64,000 nucleotides of DNA from Sphaerobacter thermophilus DSM 20745 (GTDB lineage Bacteria > Chloroflexota > Chloroflexia > Thermomicrobiales > Thermomicrobiaceae): contig NC_013523.1 of NCBI RefSeq assembly GCF_000024985.1, forward strand, positions 868,001 to 932,000. The letters are read 5' to 3'. How positions within the stretch are numbered: position 1 is the stretch's first letter; each line of letters opens with the position of its first letter. The notes below the pieces were generated by a model. The model did no database searches. It saw nothing but the letters and a program-made list of their open reading frames with translations, and was not told where the DNA came from. The position numbers were made by a program, and so were the translations under genes. This document shows positions 52,248-60,755 of this stretch, piece by piece.

Positions 52248-53462
52248 GTGAGCACGACCGGTAACTTGGAGGCCGCACGCGAAGCGGTCCTCGCGGCGAT
52301 CGACGCGGAGCGGGACAACCTGATCGCGCTGTCGAAGTTTATCCACGCCAACCCGGAGGTGGCGCTGCAAGAGGTCAAGTCGAGCGCGGCCTGTGCCGAT
52401 TTCCTGGCCGAGCGCGGGTTCTCGGTCGAACGTGGCGTGGCCGACCTGCCGACCGCCTTCCACGCCAGCAAGGGTGACGGGCGCCCCCACGTGGGTTATC
52501 TGTCGGAATACGACGCCCTGCCGGGTGTCGGGCACGGCTGCGGGCATAACCTGATTGCGATTGCCGGGATTGGAGCCGGGATTGGGCTGGCTGCCGCGTT
52601 GCCGCATGTCGGCGGGCGGGTGTCGGTCTTCGGCACCCCGGCCGAAGAAGCGATCGGCGGCAAGGTCATCATGGCCCGCGCGGGTGTCTTCTCCGGGCTG
52701 GACGCGGCCATGGGGGCGCACCCGGGCACCAGTGAAGCAGCGGTGCCGTACCTGGAGGGAAGTGGGCAGGCACTGGCCTGCCAGGGCGTGCGGATCGCCT
52801 TCCACGGGAAGGCGGCGCACGCGGCGGCCGATCCGCACAACGGCATCAACGCCCTCAACGCCCTGATCGAGACCTTCAACGGGATCAACGCGCTGCGCCA
52901 GCACATCAAGGACGAGGCCCGCATCCACGGGATCATCACCCAGGGCGGGCAGGCACCGAACGTCGTGCCTGACTACGCCGAGGGGTCGTTCCTGGTGCGG
53001 GCCTCGACCCGCGCCTACATGCAGGAGCTGGTTGACAAGGTCCGCGCCATCGCCGAGGGCGCGGCCTCGATGACCGGTGCGCGGCTCACCTTCGAGCGCT
53101 CGGAGGAGCCGTACTACGACATGATCACCAACTACCCCCTGGCGCGGCGGATCAAGAAGCACCTGGACGACCTGGGTCTTCAGCTCCCCGACCCGAAGGT
53201 GGAGCCGGGTAAGGGCTCGACCGACTGGGGGAATGTGAGCTATGAGGTGCCCTCGGTGGAGACGAGCTACCCGATCGTCGACCGGGTCATCACCTGGCAC
53301 TCGAAGGAGGTTGTCGAGGCAGCCGACAGCGAGCTGGGCTACGCCAACACGCTGACGGTGGCCAAGGCACTGGCGCTGGCCGGACTGGATGTGCTGACCG
53401 ACGCGGCACTGCGCGCCGAGATCGGGCTCGCCTTTGAGCGCGAGCGCGCCGCCCGCGCCTGA
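52248..53462 (+). CDS. M20D family amidohydrolase (AbgB-like)
   Basis: A protein of 404 residues; GTG 52248 follows GGGAGGGGAGTGC. Metal motifs: YLSEYDALPGVGHGCGHNLI (Asp, His/Cys), GTPAEEAIGGKVIM (Glu pair), MGAHPG, FHGKAAHAAADPHNG and TDWGNVSYEVPSVE. The VGHGCGHN and SYxVPS patterns resemble p-aminobenzoyl-glutamate hydrolase subunit B and related aminoacylases. A terminator follows (53484-53519). Confidence 0.9.
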   Translation: MSTTGNLEAAREAVLAAIDAERDNLIALSKFIHANPEVALQEVKSSAACADFLAERGFSVERGVADLPTAFHASKGDGRPHVGYLSEYDALPGVGHGCGHNLIAIAGIGAGIGLAAALPHVGGRVSVFGTPAEEAIGGKVIMARAGVFSGLDAAMGAHPGTSEAAVPYLEGSGQALACQGVRIAFHGKAAHAAADPHNGINALNALIETFNGINALRQHIKDEARIHGIITQGGQAPNVVPDYAEGSFLVRASTRAYMQELVDKVRAIAEGAASMTGARLTFERSEEPYYDMITNYPLARRIKKHLDDLGLQLPDPKVEPGKGSTDWGNVSYEVPSVETSYPIVDRVITWHSKEVVEAADSELGYANTLTVAKALALAGLDVLTDAALRAEIGLAFERERAARA

Positions 53463-53483
53463 TCCGACCGCTCGCCAGACCTC

Positions 53484-53519
53484 AGGCCCCGGTGGTTCGC
53501 CGCCGGGGCCTTCATTGTT
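53484..53519 (+). terminator. Terminator after the M20 gene
   Basis: Arms AGGCCCCGG (53484-53492) and CCGGGGCCT (53503-53511) with a 10-base loop, followed by TCATTGTT. Confidence 0.7.
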
Positions 53520-53582
53520 GCGGGTACATCCATTGCATGCCCCATCCCGGGTGCAGTGAACGGCTATGGGGATGGAGCAATC

Positions 53583-54332
53583 GTGAGCGACGAGCCGCTG
53601 CACGACCAGGAACACCAGGACGAGCGTCGTGCGGGGGAGCCGAGCGGTGAGGTGAGTCCCTCTGATCCCGTGGCTGGGAGCCGCGAGGTCATGGTGCCGT
53701 TCAGGGCCGTGGCGCTGGCCGGGACTATCACGCTCCCTGATCGGGCGCGGGGCGTAGTGCTGTTCGCCCACGGGAGTGGCAGTAGCCGGTTCAGCCCGCG
53801 TAACCGCTTCGTTGCCGGGGAGCTGCACGCGGCACGGCTGGGCACGCTGCTGATCGACCTGCTGACCCCGGAGGAGGAGGCGATCGACCAGCGCACGCGC
53901 GCGCTGCGCTTCGACATCGGCTTGTTGGCTGAGCGGGTCGCCGCCGCGACCGCGTGGCTCGGGGAGCAGCGGGAGACGCGCGGTCTCCCGATTGGCTACT
54001 TCGGCGCCAGCACCGGCGCCGCGGCCGCGCTGGTCGCCGCGGCGCAGTTGCCGAGCGCAGTCGGGGCGGTCGTCTCGCGCGGCGGCAGGCCGGACCTCGC
54101 CCGGGATGCCCTGCGGAGGGTCATCGCGCCGACGCTGCTGATCGTGGGCGGGCAGGATACGGCCGTCATCCCACTCAACGAGGCGGCGCTAGCGTCCTTG
54201 CCGGGGGTGAAGCGGCTTGAGACCGTGCCCGGCGCCACCCATCTCTTCGAGGAGCCGGGCGCGCTGGAGACGGTCGCATGCCTTGCTCGTGATTGGTTCG
54301 TGCGCTACCTGCCTGTGGGCGATGTCGCCTGA
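53583..54332 (+). CDS. Dienelactone hydrolase-like alpha/beta hydrolase
   Basis: A protein of 249 residues; GTG 53583 is preceded by GGATGGAGCAATC. Nucleophile elbow GYFGASTGAAAAL (Gly-Ala-Ser-Thr-Gly), acid Asp in IVGGQDTAVI, His in PGATHLFEEPG. LFAHGSGSSRFSPRN forms the oxyanion loop. The N-terminal 35 residues are acidic and low complexity. The substrate is unknown. It converges with and overlaps the frameshifted gene by 28 bases. Confidence 0.88.
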   Translation: MSDEPLHDQEHQDERRAGEPSGEVSPSDPVAGSREVMVPFRAVALAGTITLPDRARGVVLFAHGSGSSRFSPRNRFVAGELHAARLGTLLIDLLTPEEEAIDQRTRALRFDIGLLAERVAAATAWLGEQRETRGLPIGYFGASTGAAAALVAAAQLPSAVGAVVSRGGRPDLARDALRRVIAPTLLIVGGQDTAVIPLNEAALASLPGVKRLETVPGATHLFEEPGALETVACLARDWFVRYLPVGDVA

Positions 54333-55208
54333 GCCACCGGGGTGAGCAGGTCGAGCGGCAGGCGCAGGCTGTTGGGCCCGAGGTCGACCGTGAGGCGTGC
54401 TCCGCGATCGATTTCCGCGACATAGCGCACCTGCGGTGGATCCTCGGCCACGTCTCCGGTGTGCTGAGGGCGGGGACGCAGCAGGACCGCAGCCCGCTGG
54501 CTCGGACTCGCTGCGTCGTCTCCGACCTGCACGACGGCGGCGATCTCTCCCCCCCACCGGGAGCCAGGCCCGGGCGGTGTCTGCGCCCGCCCTGCCGCCG
54601 TGGGCGATGAGCACGCGGACATCTCCGTAGCGCAAGAACACCGCATAGCTGTCCAGGTCTTTGTTAGGCCCGGACCCGACCGCGAGCAGGATCTCCCCGT
54701 TGTTCCCCAGGCTGATGCGCTGGGTGCCGGTGAGGTAGCGGTGCTCGATCCCATGGTCGCGAGCGGCGCGCTCCAGCCGGGTCCAGACCGGGGCCTCACC
54801 GGGCGTGCCTAATACGGCGACCGACCCGACATCGCCGCGCTCCACGAGCGTGAGTGCACCGAGTGCCAGGCGGTCCTCTGCGGCTGGCACGACGAGCAGG
54901 TGCACGTACCGCTGCCACGGCAGCGTTGAACGGTCGACAAACTCGGTCAGCTCGTCCTGCCACTCGCTGCCGCCGACCACCACGGTCCGGCCGTCCACGC
55001 GTATGAGGGTGCTGAGGCCGTCCCCGGTATTGCCGACGGTCAGGCGGTTGCCGCCGTCCCACCCGGCTCCGGCCCAGCCGATGCCGACACCAGCCATGAT
55101 CGCCAGCACGAGGACGAGTGCCGCTGTGCGCCAGGACACGGGAGCGCTCAGCCATCCGGCATGTGGCACTCGCGCTGCTGGCGGTGTGGCGGGCGGCGAC
55201 GCGGCCAT
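54305..55208 (-). pseudogene. Frameshifted membrane-anchored protein (possible MBL-like domain)
   Basis: The start at ATG 55208 (MAASPPATPP) lies 2 bases after the pknB stop. The frame encodes one helix (TAALVLVLAIMAGVGIGWAG) and an extracytoplasmic domain (GDGLSTLIRVDGRTVVVGGS, VAVLGTPGEAPVWTRLERAA) up to LPVGG near 54552. A run of seven G on the minus strand (54549-54555) shifts to another frame, where EIAAVVQVGDDAASPSQRAA to ATSPTGR continues naturally to 54305. Removing one G restores a single frame of about 300 residues. The GDG..LIRV..GG pattern resembles the ComEC-type metallo-lactamase part, weakly. May be a pseudogene, a sequencing error or slippage. Confidence 0.65.
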
Positions 55209-55210
55209 GG

Positions 55211-57088
55211 CTAGTCGTCGCCGGCGTCGTAGTAGGCGATGGCGATGCTGGATCCGCGCGGCACCCAAGAGCCCCAGGCCAGCGTCGCGCTGACCACACC
55301 GCCGTCGGCGAAGTTCTCGCAGTCGAAATCGGGGGCCGACTGCTGGATCTGCTCGCACGTCTGCGGGACCACCGACTCGACGACGAATCCCGCGTTCTCC
55401 AGGGCGGCGACGACCTGCGGGTAGGGCTGCCCGAAGGCGTTGGGCACCTGGATCTGGTCGCCGACGCTGATATAGAGCGTGACCGTGCCGCCGTTCGCGA
55501 CCTGCGACGTCGGTTCGGTGCGGATGACGTTTCCGCGCGGTACGGTCGCGCTGCCCTCCTCGACCTCGTTCACTGTCAACCCGAGCTGCTCCAGTTGCTG
55601 GCGGGCCTGGGCCCGTGGCAGACCGGGGATGCCCTGGAGCGAGATGAACTCCGGGCCGATGCTAATCTTGACCAGGATCTCGGACCCCTTCGGGACCGAT
55701 TCCCCAGCCCGTGGCTCCTGATCGACGATCGTGCCGGGCGGCTCGACGTTGTGGTAGACCCGCTCCTCGACCAGCGTGAACCCGAGGCCGCTGACCGTCT
55801 CCTCCACCTGGTCGAGGGTGGAGCCGATCAGCCAGGGCACGGTCGCCATCTCCGGCGTCGGCGAGGGCGTCGGAGTGGCCGTACCGGGCGTCCCCGCCGG
55901 GCTTGGCGTGGCAGGGGTTGTCGCCGTGGCGGTGCTCGTTGGCGATGGCTCAGCCGTCGGGCTGGCGGCTGCCGCGGGCACGGTAGCGGTGGCGGTGGGT
56001 GTCGGCCGGTTGGACGGGTCAAAGAACCCGAAATCGCCGACATTGAAGACCAGGACTACGAGCCCGACGAGACCGATCAAGATGGCTGAGCCGATGAGCC
56101 AGGTGACGCATCCCACATCGTCGCGAAATACCTGGGTCCGTGCAGACGGCGGGGGCGGCGCTCCACGACCGGCCCGGCCGGGAGGGGCGGCAGCGGTGCT
56201 CCGGCGGGGCGGCCGGTCGACCGCGGCAGGTGCCGCACTGATCACGCGTGTCGCCTGACTGTCGGCCGTGGCTGCCCGTTCCCAGTTGTCGAGTGCGTCG
56301 GCCAGTGCACCGGCGCTCGGATAGCGGTCGGCCGGGTTCTTGGCCAGCGCTCGCAGCACGATCGCTTCGACTTCTGGCGGGATCGCCGGGTTGAACTGGC
56401 TCGGCGGCGGCGGGTTGGCGCTCACGTGCTGCATCGCGACGCCGACCGGCGTGTCGGCTTCGAACGGGAGACGCTTGGTGAGCATTTCGTAGAGGACGAC
56501 GCCGGTGGCGTAAACGTCGGAGGCCGGGGTCGCCTGAGCGCCGCGCGCCTGCTCGGGAGACACGTAGTGGACGGTGCCCATGCCGGTCCCGTCCTCGGTC
56601 AAGTTGGCGTCGCTCAAGCCCTTGGCGATACCGAAGTCGACCACCTTCACGTGGCCGTTCTGGTCGACGAGGATGTTCTGGGGCTTGATGTCGCGGTGGA
56701 CGAGGCCGTGGGCATGGGCGTAGTCGAGCGCTTCGGCTACCTGGCGAATGATGAAAGCGGCGCCGTCGACGGAGAAGGGCCCCTGGCGGCGGATAAGCTC
56801 CTTGAGGTTGGGGCCGTCGACGTACTCCATGACGATGTAGCGCGTGTGACCGTCCTGCCCGACGTCGTAGACGTTGGCGATGTGGGGATGAGAGAGACGC
56901 GCCGCCGACTGCGCTTCGCGCTCGAACCGCCGGAGGAAGTTGCTGTCAGAGATGTACTGGTCGCGCAGCACCTTGACGGCCACCACCCGGTTGAGGACCA
57001 GGTCGTAGCCGCGGTAGACGACCGCCATCCCGCCCTCGCCGATGCGTTCGTCGAGGCGGTAGCGCCCATTCAAGGCCCGTGCTTGCAC
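55211..57088 (-). CDS. pknB: Serine/threonine protein kinase with PASTA domains
   Basis: A protein of 625 residues from GTG 57088. GGGAGGTTCC lies upstream. Kinase motifs: IGEGGMAVVYRG (Gly loop), AVKVL (Lys), HGLVHRDIKPQNILV (HRD), VVDFGIAKG (DFG), and GTVHYVSPEQARG. A Pro/Thr/Ala linker (about 290-330) precedes a membrane helix (WLIGSAILIGLVGLVVLVF). The extracellular part has three PASTA repeats (starting ATVPWLIGSTLDQVEETV, LQGIPGLPRAQARQQLEQ, QVPNAFGQPYPQVVAAL). PASTA kinases sense muropeptides and control cell wall growth. Strong promoter at 57113-57142. Confidence 0.96.
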   Translation of the reverse strand: MQARALNGRYRLDERIGEGGMAVVYRGYDLVLNRVVAVKVLRDQYISDSNFLRRFEREAQSAARLSHPHIANVYDVGQDGHTRYIVMEYVDGPNLKELIRRQGPFSVDGAAFIIRQVAEALDYAHAHGLVHRDIKPQNILVDQNGHVKVVDFGIAKGLSDANLTEDGTGMGTVHYVSPEQARGAQATPASDVYATGVVLYEMLTKRLPFEADTPVGVAMQHVSANPPPPSQFNPAIPPEVEAIVLRALAKNPADRYPSAGALADALDNWERAATADSQATRVISAAPAAVDRPPRRSTAAAPPGRAGRGAPPPPSARTQVFRDDVGCVTWLIGSAILIGLVGLVVLVFNVGDFGFFDPSNRPTPTATATVPAAAASPTAEPSPTSTATATTPATPSPAGTPGTATPTPSPTPEMATVPWLIGSTLDQVEETVSGLGFTLVEERVYHNVEPPGTIVDQEPRAGESVPKGSEILVKISIGPEFISLQGIPGLPRAQARQQLEQLGLTVNEVEEGSATVPRGNVIRTEPTSQVANGGTVTLYISVGDQIQVPNAFGQPYPQVVAALENAGFVVESVVPQTCEQIQQSAPDFDCENFADGGVVSATLAWGSWVPRGSSIAIAYYDAGDD

Positions 57089-57112
57089 CAGATGGAACCT
57101 CCCCGGCGGCCA

Positions 57113-57142
57113 ATTCTAAGAAGCATGTCGCACACCTGTCAA
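57113..57142 (-). promoter_or_regulatory. Promoter of pknB
   Basis: On the minus strand, TTGACA (57137-57142) and TAGAAT (57113-57118) with an 18-base spacer. The start site would be about 57106, giving an 18-base leader with GGGAGG before the GTG. Confidence 0.8.
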
Positions 57143-57405
57143 TTCGTCGGATCAGCATGAGCGGCACGGGGGTGCGTGCCGCTGGCGCGGCAATCGTACT
57201 ACCCCTGGCCCGTGGATTACAGGGCCGTCACGGGTTCCTTCTGGCTCGTACCGCGATCGGGACGCAGATTCGTGGAGCGTCAGTAGAATCCCCGCAGCGC
57301 GGGCGGTGTCGACCGCCCGCTCGGGTCCGTCCCGGTTCCCCACGAGGCCAGCGGCCGGGGAATGCGGGTTCGCGCGGATGGTGTAGGGGCAGTAGAGGAG
57401 GACTG
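57143..57405. other. Leader region upstream of the thioesterase gene
   Basis: No gene is seen. A perfect 9-bp hairpin (57299-57307/57312-57320, GCGGGCGGT arms) lies here, and a TAGAAT box at 57284-57289 could be the -10 of the thioesterase gene. Confidence 0.5.
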
Positions 57406-57885
57406 GTGCAGTCCGAGCGGGTCAATTCAGTCGTCGACCATGGATGCTTCGGTTGTGGGGAGAAGAACCCCATTGGTCTGCGGCTCGCCTTCTACCGGCA
57501 CGGAGAGGCAGGCGTACGGGGTACCTTCACCCCGGCGCGCGAGCACGAGGGCTACCTCGGCATGACTCACGGAGGCATTCTCTCGACCGTCCTGGACGAG
57601 GCGATGAGCTGGGCCGTGCTGGCCGATGGCCGGTTGGCGGTGACGATGCGGATGGAGGTGCGTTTCCGTCGTCCGGTGCCGGTCGAGCAGCCGGTAGAGG
57701 TGGTCGCCGAAGTGGTGCGCGACCGGGGCCGCGTGGTCGAGACACGCGGTGAAATCAGGGACGGTGAGGGTACGGTGCTCGTCAGTGCCACGGGAGCTTT
57801 CATCCGCGTCTCCGACGAGCAGCAGGCCGAGTGGGAAGCCGTGTACTTCAGAACGGAACGTCCTCAGAATCGTCCAGATAGCTGA
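57406..57885 (+). CDS. Hot-dog fold thioesterase
   Basis: A protein of 159 residues; GTG 57406 is preceded by GAGGAGGACTG. The N-terminal CFGCGEKNPIGLRL, then the hot-dog helix YLGMTHGGILSTVLDEAMSW (the HGG motif of PaaI-like proteins), and VEVRFRRPVPVEQPVEV. It hydrolyses acyl-CoA or related thioesters, substrate unknown. The 3' end overlaps the convergent HD-domain gene by 38 bases. Confidence 0.85.
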   Translation: MQSERVNSVVDHGCFGCGEKNPIGLRLAFYRHGEAGVRGTFTPAREHEGYLGMTHGGILSTVLDEAMSWAVLADGRLAVTMRMEVRFRRPVPVEQPVEVVAEVVRDRGRVVETRGEIRDGEGTVLVSATGAFIRVSDEQQAEWEAVYFRTERPQNRPDS

Positions 57886-58855
57886 GCGCCGTGTCCGGCT
57901 CGTCTTGTCCGTCTGGGTCGGACGCTCCGTTGGTGGGAGGAACCCGAAGCCGGGACTCTCGCATCGGGAACCACACCCACGCTTCGTTCGGGCTGGCCGC
58001 GCGCAGCACATCGCGGGCGCCTGTAACGCTTGCGTCCAACTGGTCGGCATAGTGCAGGATCCAGGCTTCGATCGTGGCCGGGCGCACGGCGGCACCCCAC
58101 TCGGGCTGGCCGTGGTGGCTCGCGATGAGGTGCAGGAGCCCTGCTCGCCGTTCCTCGTCGATGTCATCCGCCGTCGAGAGGAGTTGTTCGACCATGCGGA
58201 TGCCACGGACAACGTGACCGAGGAGTCTTGCGTCCGGGTGCACCTGATCCGGCGCGTCGACCGGGTGCAGGCCGACCTTGCCGATGTCGTGGAGCAACGC
58301 CCCGGCGATGAGCAGGTCGCGATCGACTGCGCCGTTGTACAACGATGCGGCCGTATCGCTGATACGCGCGACGTTGACGCTGTGCTCGAGCAGGCCCTCG
58401 CGGTAGGCGCCGTGATTCCTGGCGCTGGCTGGTGACATCAGGAAACCGGGGAACGTGTTGACCGCACGCTTCACCAAGGCGGCTAAGCCGGGGTCGCGGA
58501 TGCTGTCCGCAAGAGCATAGAACACCGCGCGGTTGTCGTCCCGATAGGGGCCGGGCAGGTAAGGGGTGATGTCGCCATCGTGCTCAGCGCACTCGGTGAC
58601 GTGCAGTTCGCGTTTCCCCTGATATTCCCTGACGGTGGCCGTTAGATACAGCAACCGTGGGCAGGAGTACTCCTCGCCGTCCACGACGTCCCACTTGACG
58701 GCGCGTACCTCACGGCGCTCTAGGTCGCGCAGCCCGAACTCCAGGAACGGTTCGCCGGATTTCTTGTGTCGCCGTTCCACACGGAAGGCGAGCGCGATGC
58801 CCTCGACGACCTGCCCCACCACAAGGGTGGCGAAGTCCAGCGCGTAATGTTGCAC
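57848..58855 (-). CDS. YhaM-like 3'-5' exonuclease with HD domain
   Basis: A protein of 335 residues. The N-terminal OB-like domain (GQVVEGIALAFRVERRHKKS and FLEFGLRDLERREVRAVKWD) and the HD domain (HGAYREGLLEHSVNVARIS, ADR-type DLLIAGALLHDIGKVGLH, LIASHHGQPEWGA) match the YhaM/CBF1 family. In B. subtilis it degrades RNA and DNA from 3' ends. The C-terminus is acidic. It overlaps the thioesterase gene convergently. Confidence 0.88.
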   Translation of the reverse strand: MQHYALDFATLVVGQVVEGIALAFRVERRHKKSGEPFLEFGLRDLERREVRAVKWDVVDGEEYSCPRLLYLTATVREYQGKRELHVTECAEHDGDITPYLPGPYRDDNRAVFYALADSIRDPGLAALVKRAVNTFPGFLMSPASARNHGAYREGLLEHSVNVARISDTAASLYNGAVDRDLLIAGALLHDIGKVGLHPVDAPDQVHPDARLLGHVVRGIRMVEQLLSTADDIDEERRAGLLHLIASHHGQPEWGAAVRPATIEAWILHYADQLDASVTGARDVLRAASPNEAWVWFPMRESRLRVPPTNGASDPDGQDEPDTALSYLDDSEDVPF

Positions 58856-58973
58856 TGACGTCTACCGCTCCACTTGTCCCACAGTCGGTGTAGGTAGGAT
58901 ATGCGTTGACGTGGCAATCGTCAATCTCGCACTCAAGGCGAGGGATGCCGCGCGCTGGCGCGTCGGTGGCGAG

Positions 58974-59885
58974 TCACCCCACGGCGGCTTGCAGGGCGGA
59001 AGCGTTGGAGTCCCGGGCTACCGTCGTGCAGACGTAGACACGACCGATCCCAGCCGGGAGGCGGTCGGCGATGGCGTTCGCGACCGCCTGGGACGGGACG
59101 ACGGTGAACACCGACGGCCCGGCGCCGCTCGGCAGGACGACCTGCGCGCCCGCCGCGTGAAGCGCGTCGATGGCCCGGCTCACCGCATCCCATTCACGGA
59201 GCACGGGCGTGAAGGTGTTGTGCATGAGGTCGGGATCGAGGGTGTCGCCGCGCTCCAGCGCTGCGGCCAGGCGTCGCGTCGCCACGCCGTCGGTGAAATG
59301 GTCCGGCGTCAGCGCGCCGTAGAGGGCTGCCGTCTTCGCCGGGATGACGAGATCCGGGGCGACAACGACGAACCAGACGTTCGGCGGCGTGCTCAGGGGG
59401 GCCAGGTCGGTGCCGGTCCCGGTGGCCAGTGCCGTCCCGCCGCGGACGAAGAAGGGGACGTCGCTGCCAAGTGCCGCGGCGGCGCGTTCGACCTCATCGA
59501 GCGGAATGCCGGCCAGGGCGGCGAGGGCGCCGAGCAAGGTGCCGGCGTCGCTGCTGCCGCCACCCAGGCCCGCTGCCAGCGGGATGTGCTTCTCCAGCCG
59601 AATCTGCGCCCGCAGGCGCACGCCGAACCTCTCCTCAGCCAGCCGGACCGCCCGCCAGAGCAGGTCCGACTCGCGCTCCAGGCCTGCGGGCGGCGTGTAG
59701 CGGAGCGCCGGGGCGGGCAGCAGGTCGATGGTGTCGAAGAGGCTCACACTTTGCAGGATCGTGACAACTTCGTGATAGCCGTCGGGCCGCCGGGCCACGA
59801 CCTCCAGCCCGAGGTTCACCTTGGCCGGTGCGCGCAGGCGGAGCGGGGCGGCCAGCTCAATCGACTTCACTCGGATGCGCTCCAA
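58974..59885 (-). CDS. ispE: 4-diphosphocytidyl-2-C-methyl-D-erythritol kinase
   Basis: GHMP kinase of the non-mevalonate isoprenoid pathway, 303 residues. Motif 1 APAKVNLGLEVVARRPDGYH, motif 2 IPLAAGLGGGSSDAGTLLGA, and motif 3 LPSGAGPSVFTVV near the end are complete. It starts at 59885 and overlaps the end of rsmA by 29 bases, so the two are translationally coupled. ATP and Mg dependent, cytoplasmic. Confidence 0.95.
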   Translation of the reverse strand: MERIRVKSIELAAPLRLRAPAKVNLGLEVVARRPDGYHEVVTILQSVSLFDTIDLLPAPALRYTPPAGLERESDLLWRAVRLAEERFGVRLRAQIRLEKHIPLAAGLGGGSSDAGTLLGALAALAGIPLDEVERAAAALGSDVPFFVRGGTALATGTGTDLAPLSTPPNVWFVVVAPDLVIPAKTAALYGALTPDHFTDGVATRRLAAALERGDTLDPDLMHNTFTPVLREWDAVSRAIDALHAAGAQVVLPSGAGPSVFTVVPSQAVANAIADRLPAGIGRVYVCTTVARDSNASALQAAVG

Positions 59886-60750
59886 AGCTCCGCTGCATGG
59901 CGAGCCACTCCTCCACCGAGAGCGTTTCAGCGCGGCGATCCGGATCGATCCCCGCGGCCGTCAGTCGCTCCCCAACCACGCTCTTCGGGAGGTCCAGCGC
60001 ATCGGCCAGGGCATTCGCGAGCCGCTTGCGGCGCTGGGAGAACCCGGCCCGGACGAGGGTGAAGAAGGCAGCACGTTCGGCGCCGGACAGGGGCGGATTC
60101 GGATTAATATCGAGGCGAAGCACGGCGGAGTCGACGCGCGGGCGCGGCACGAATGCGCCCGGGCCGACGCGGAAGGCGATGCGGGGCACCGCATAGAACT
60201 GCACGGCGACCGCGAGGACACTCATCTCTGGAGGGCGGGCGACGATCCGCTCCGCCACCTCACGCTGCACCATGACGACCATGCGTCCGGGGCGGTGGTC
60301 GCTTTCGAGGACGTGCTCGATGACCGCCGCCGCGACCGAGTACGGGAGGTTGGCGACCACGTGGTAGGGTCGCTTCCCGGCGAGTTCGGCGAGATTCAGG
60401 TCGAGGATGTCGCCCTCGACGATGCGCACGTTCTCTAGTTCGAGCGACTCGCGCAGGTGGTCCGCGAGGCGCGTGTCGAGTTCAACGGCGATCACCGTGC
60501 CCGCGCGGCGCGCCAGCTCACGGGTGAGGATGCCAAGGCCGGGGCCGACCTCGACCACGAGGTCGTCGGGACCAAGGTCGGCAACCTCCGCGATGCGCTG
60601 GACGATCCGGGTGTCGTGCAGGAAGTTCTGGCCGAGCGCCTTGCTTGGCCGGACGCCGATCTCCTCCAGCAGGTCGCGGAACGTGGGCTCCGTGCGCTCA
60701 CGCTCTCTCCGCTGCCGGGAGCGCTCCCGTCGCCGCACACGCCCCTCCAT
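59857..60750 (-). CDS. rsmA: 16S rRNA (adenine1518-N6/adenine1519-N6)-dimethyltransferase
   Basis: KsgA-type enzyme, 297 residues. The SAM motif VVEVGPGLGILTRELARRA is preceded by KALGQNFLHD. Catalytic NLPYSVAAAVIEHVL and the FVPRPRVDSAVLRL region are typical. A basic N-terminal 25-residue extension (RRRERSRQRRERERTEP) is unusual but common in GC-rich bacteria. It methylates two adenines near the 3' end of 16S rRNA. It is part of the selD-rsmA-ispE minus-strand group, with 5 bases to selD. Confidence 0.95.
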   Translation of the reverse strand: MEGRVRRRERSRQRRERERTEPTFRDLLEEIGVRPSKALGQNFLHDTRIVQRIAEVADLGPDDLVVEVGPGLGILTRELARRAGTVIAVELDTRLADHLRESLELENVRIVEGDILDLNLAELAGKRPYHVVANLPYSVAAAVIEHVLESDHRPGRMVVMVQREVAERIVARPPEMSVLAVAVQFYAVPRIAFRVGPGAFVPRPRVDSAVLRLDINPNPPLSGAERAAFFTLVRAGFSQRRKRLANALADALDLPKSVVGERLTAAGIDPDRRAETLSVEEWLAMQRSFGAHPSEVD

Positions 60751-60755
60751 CCCAC

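Noticed and set aside
57225-57405. T-box riboswitch before the thioesterase gene
   Set aside because: A short TACCGCG-like word is present but there is no specifier loop or antiterminator, and the gene is not an amino acid related gene.
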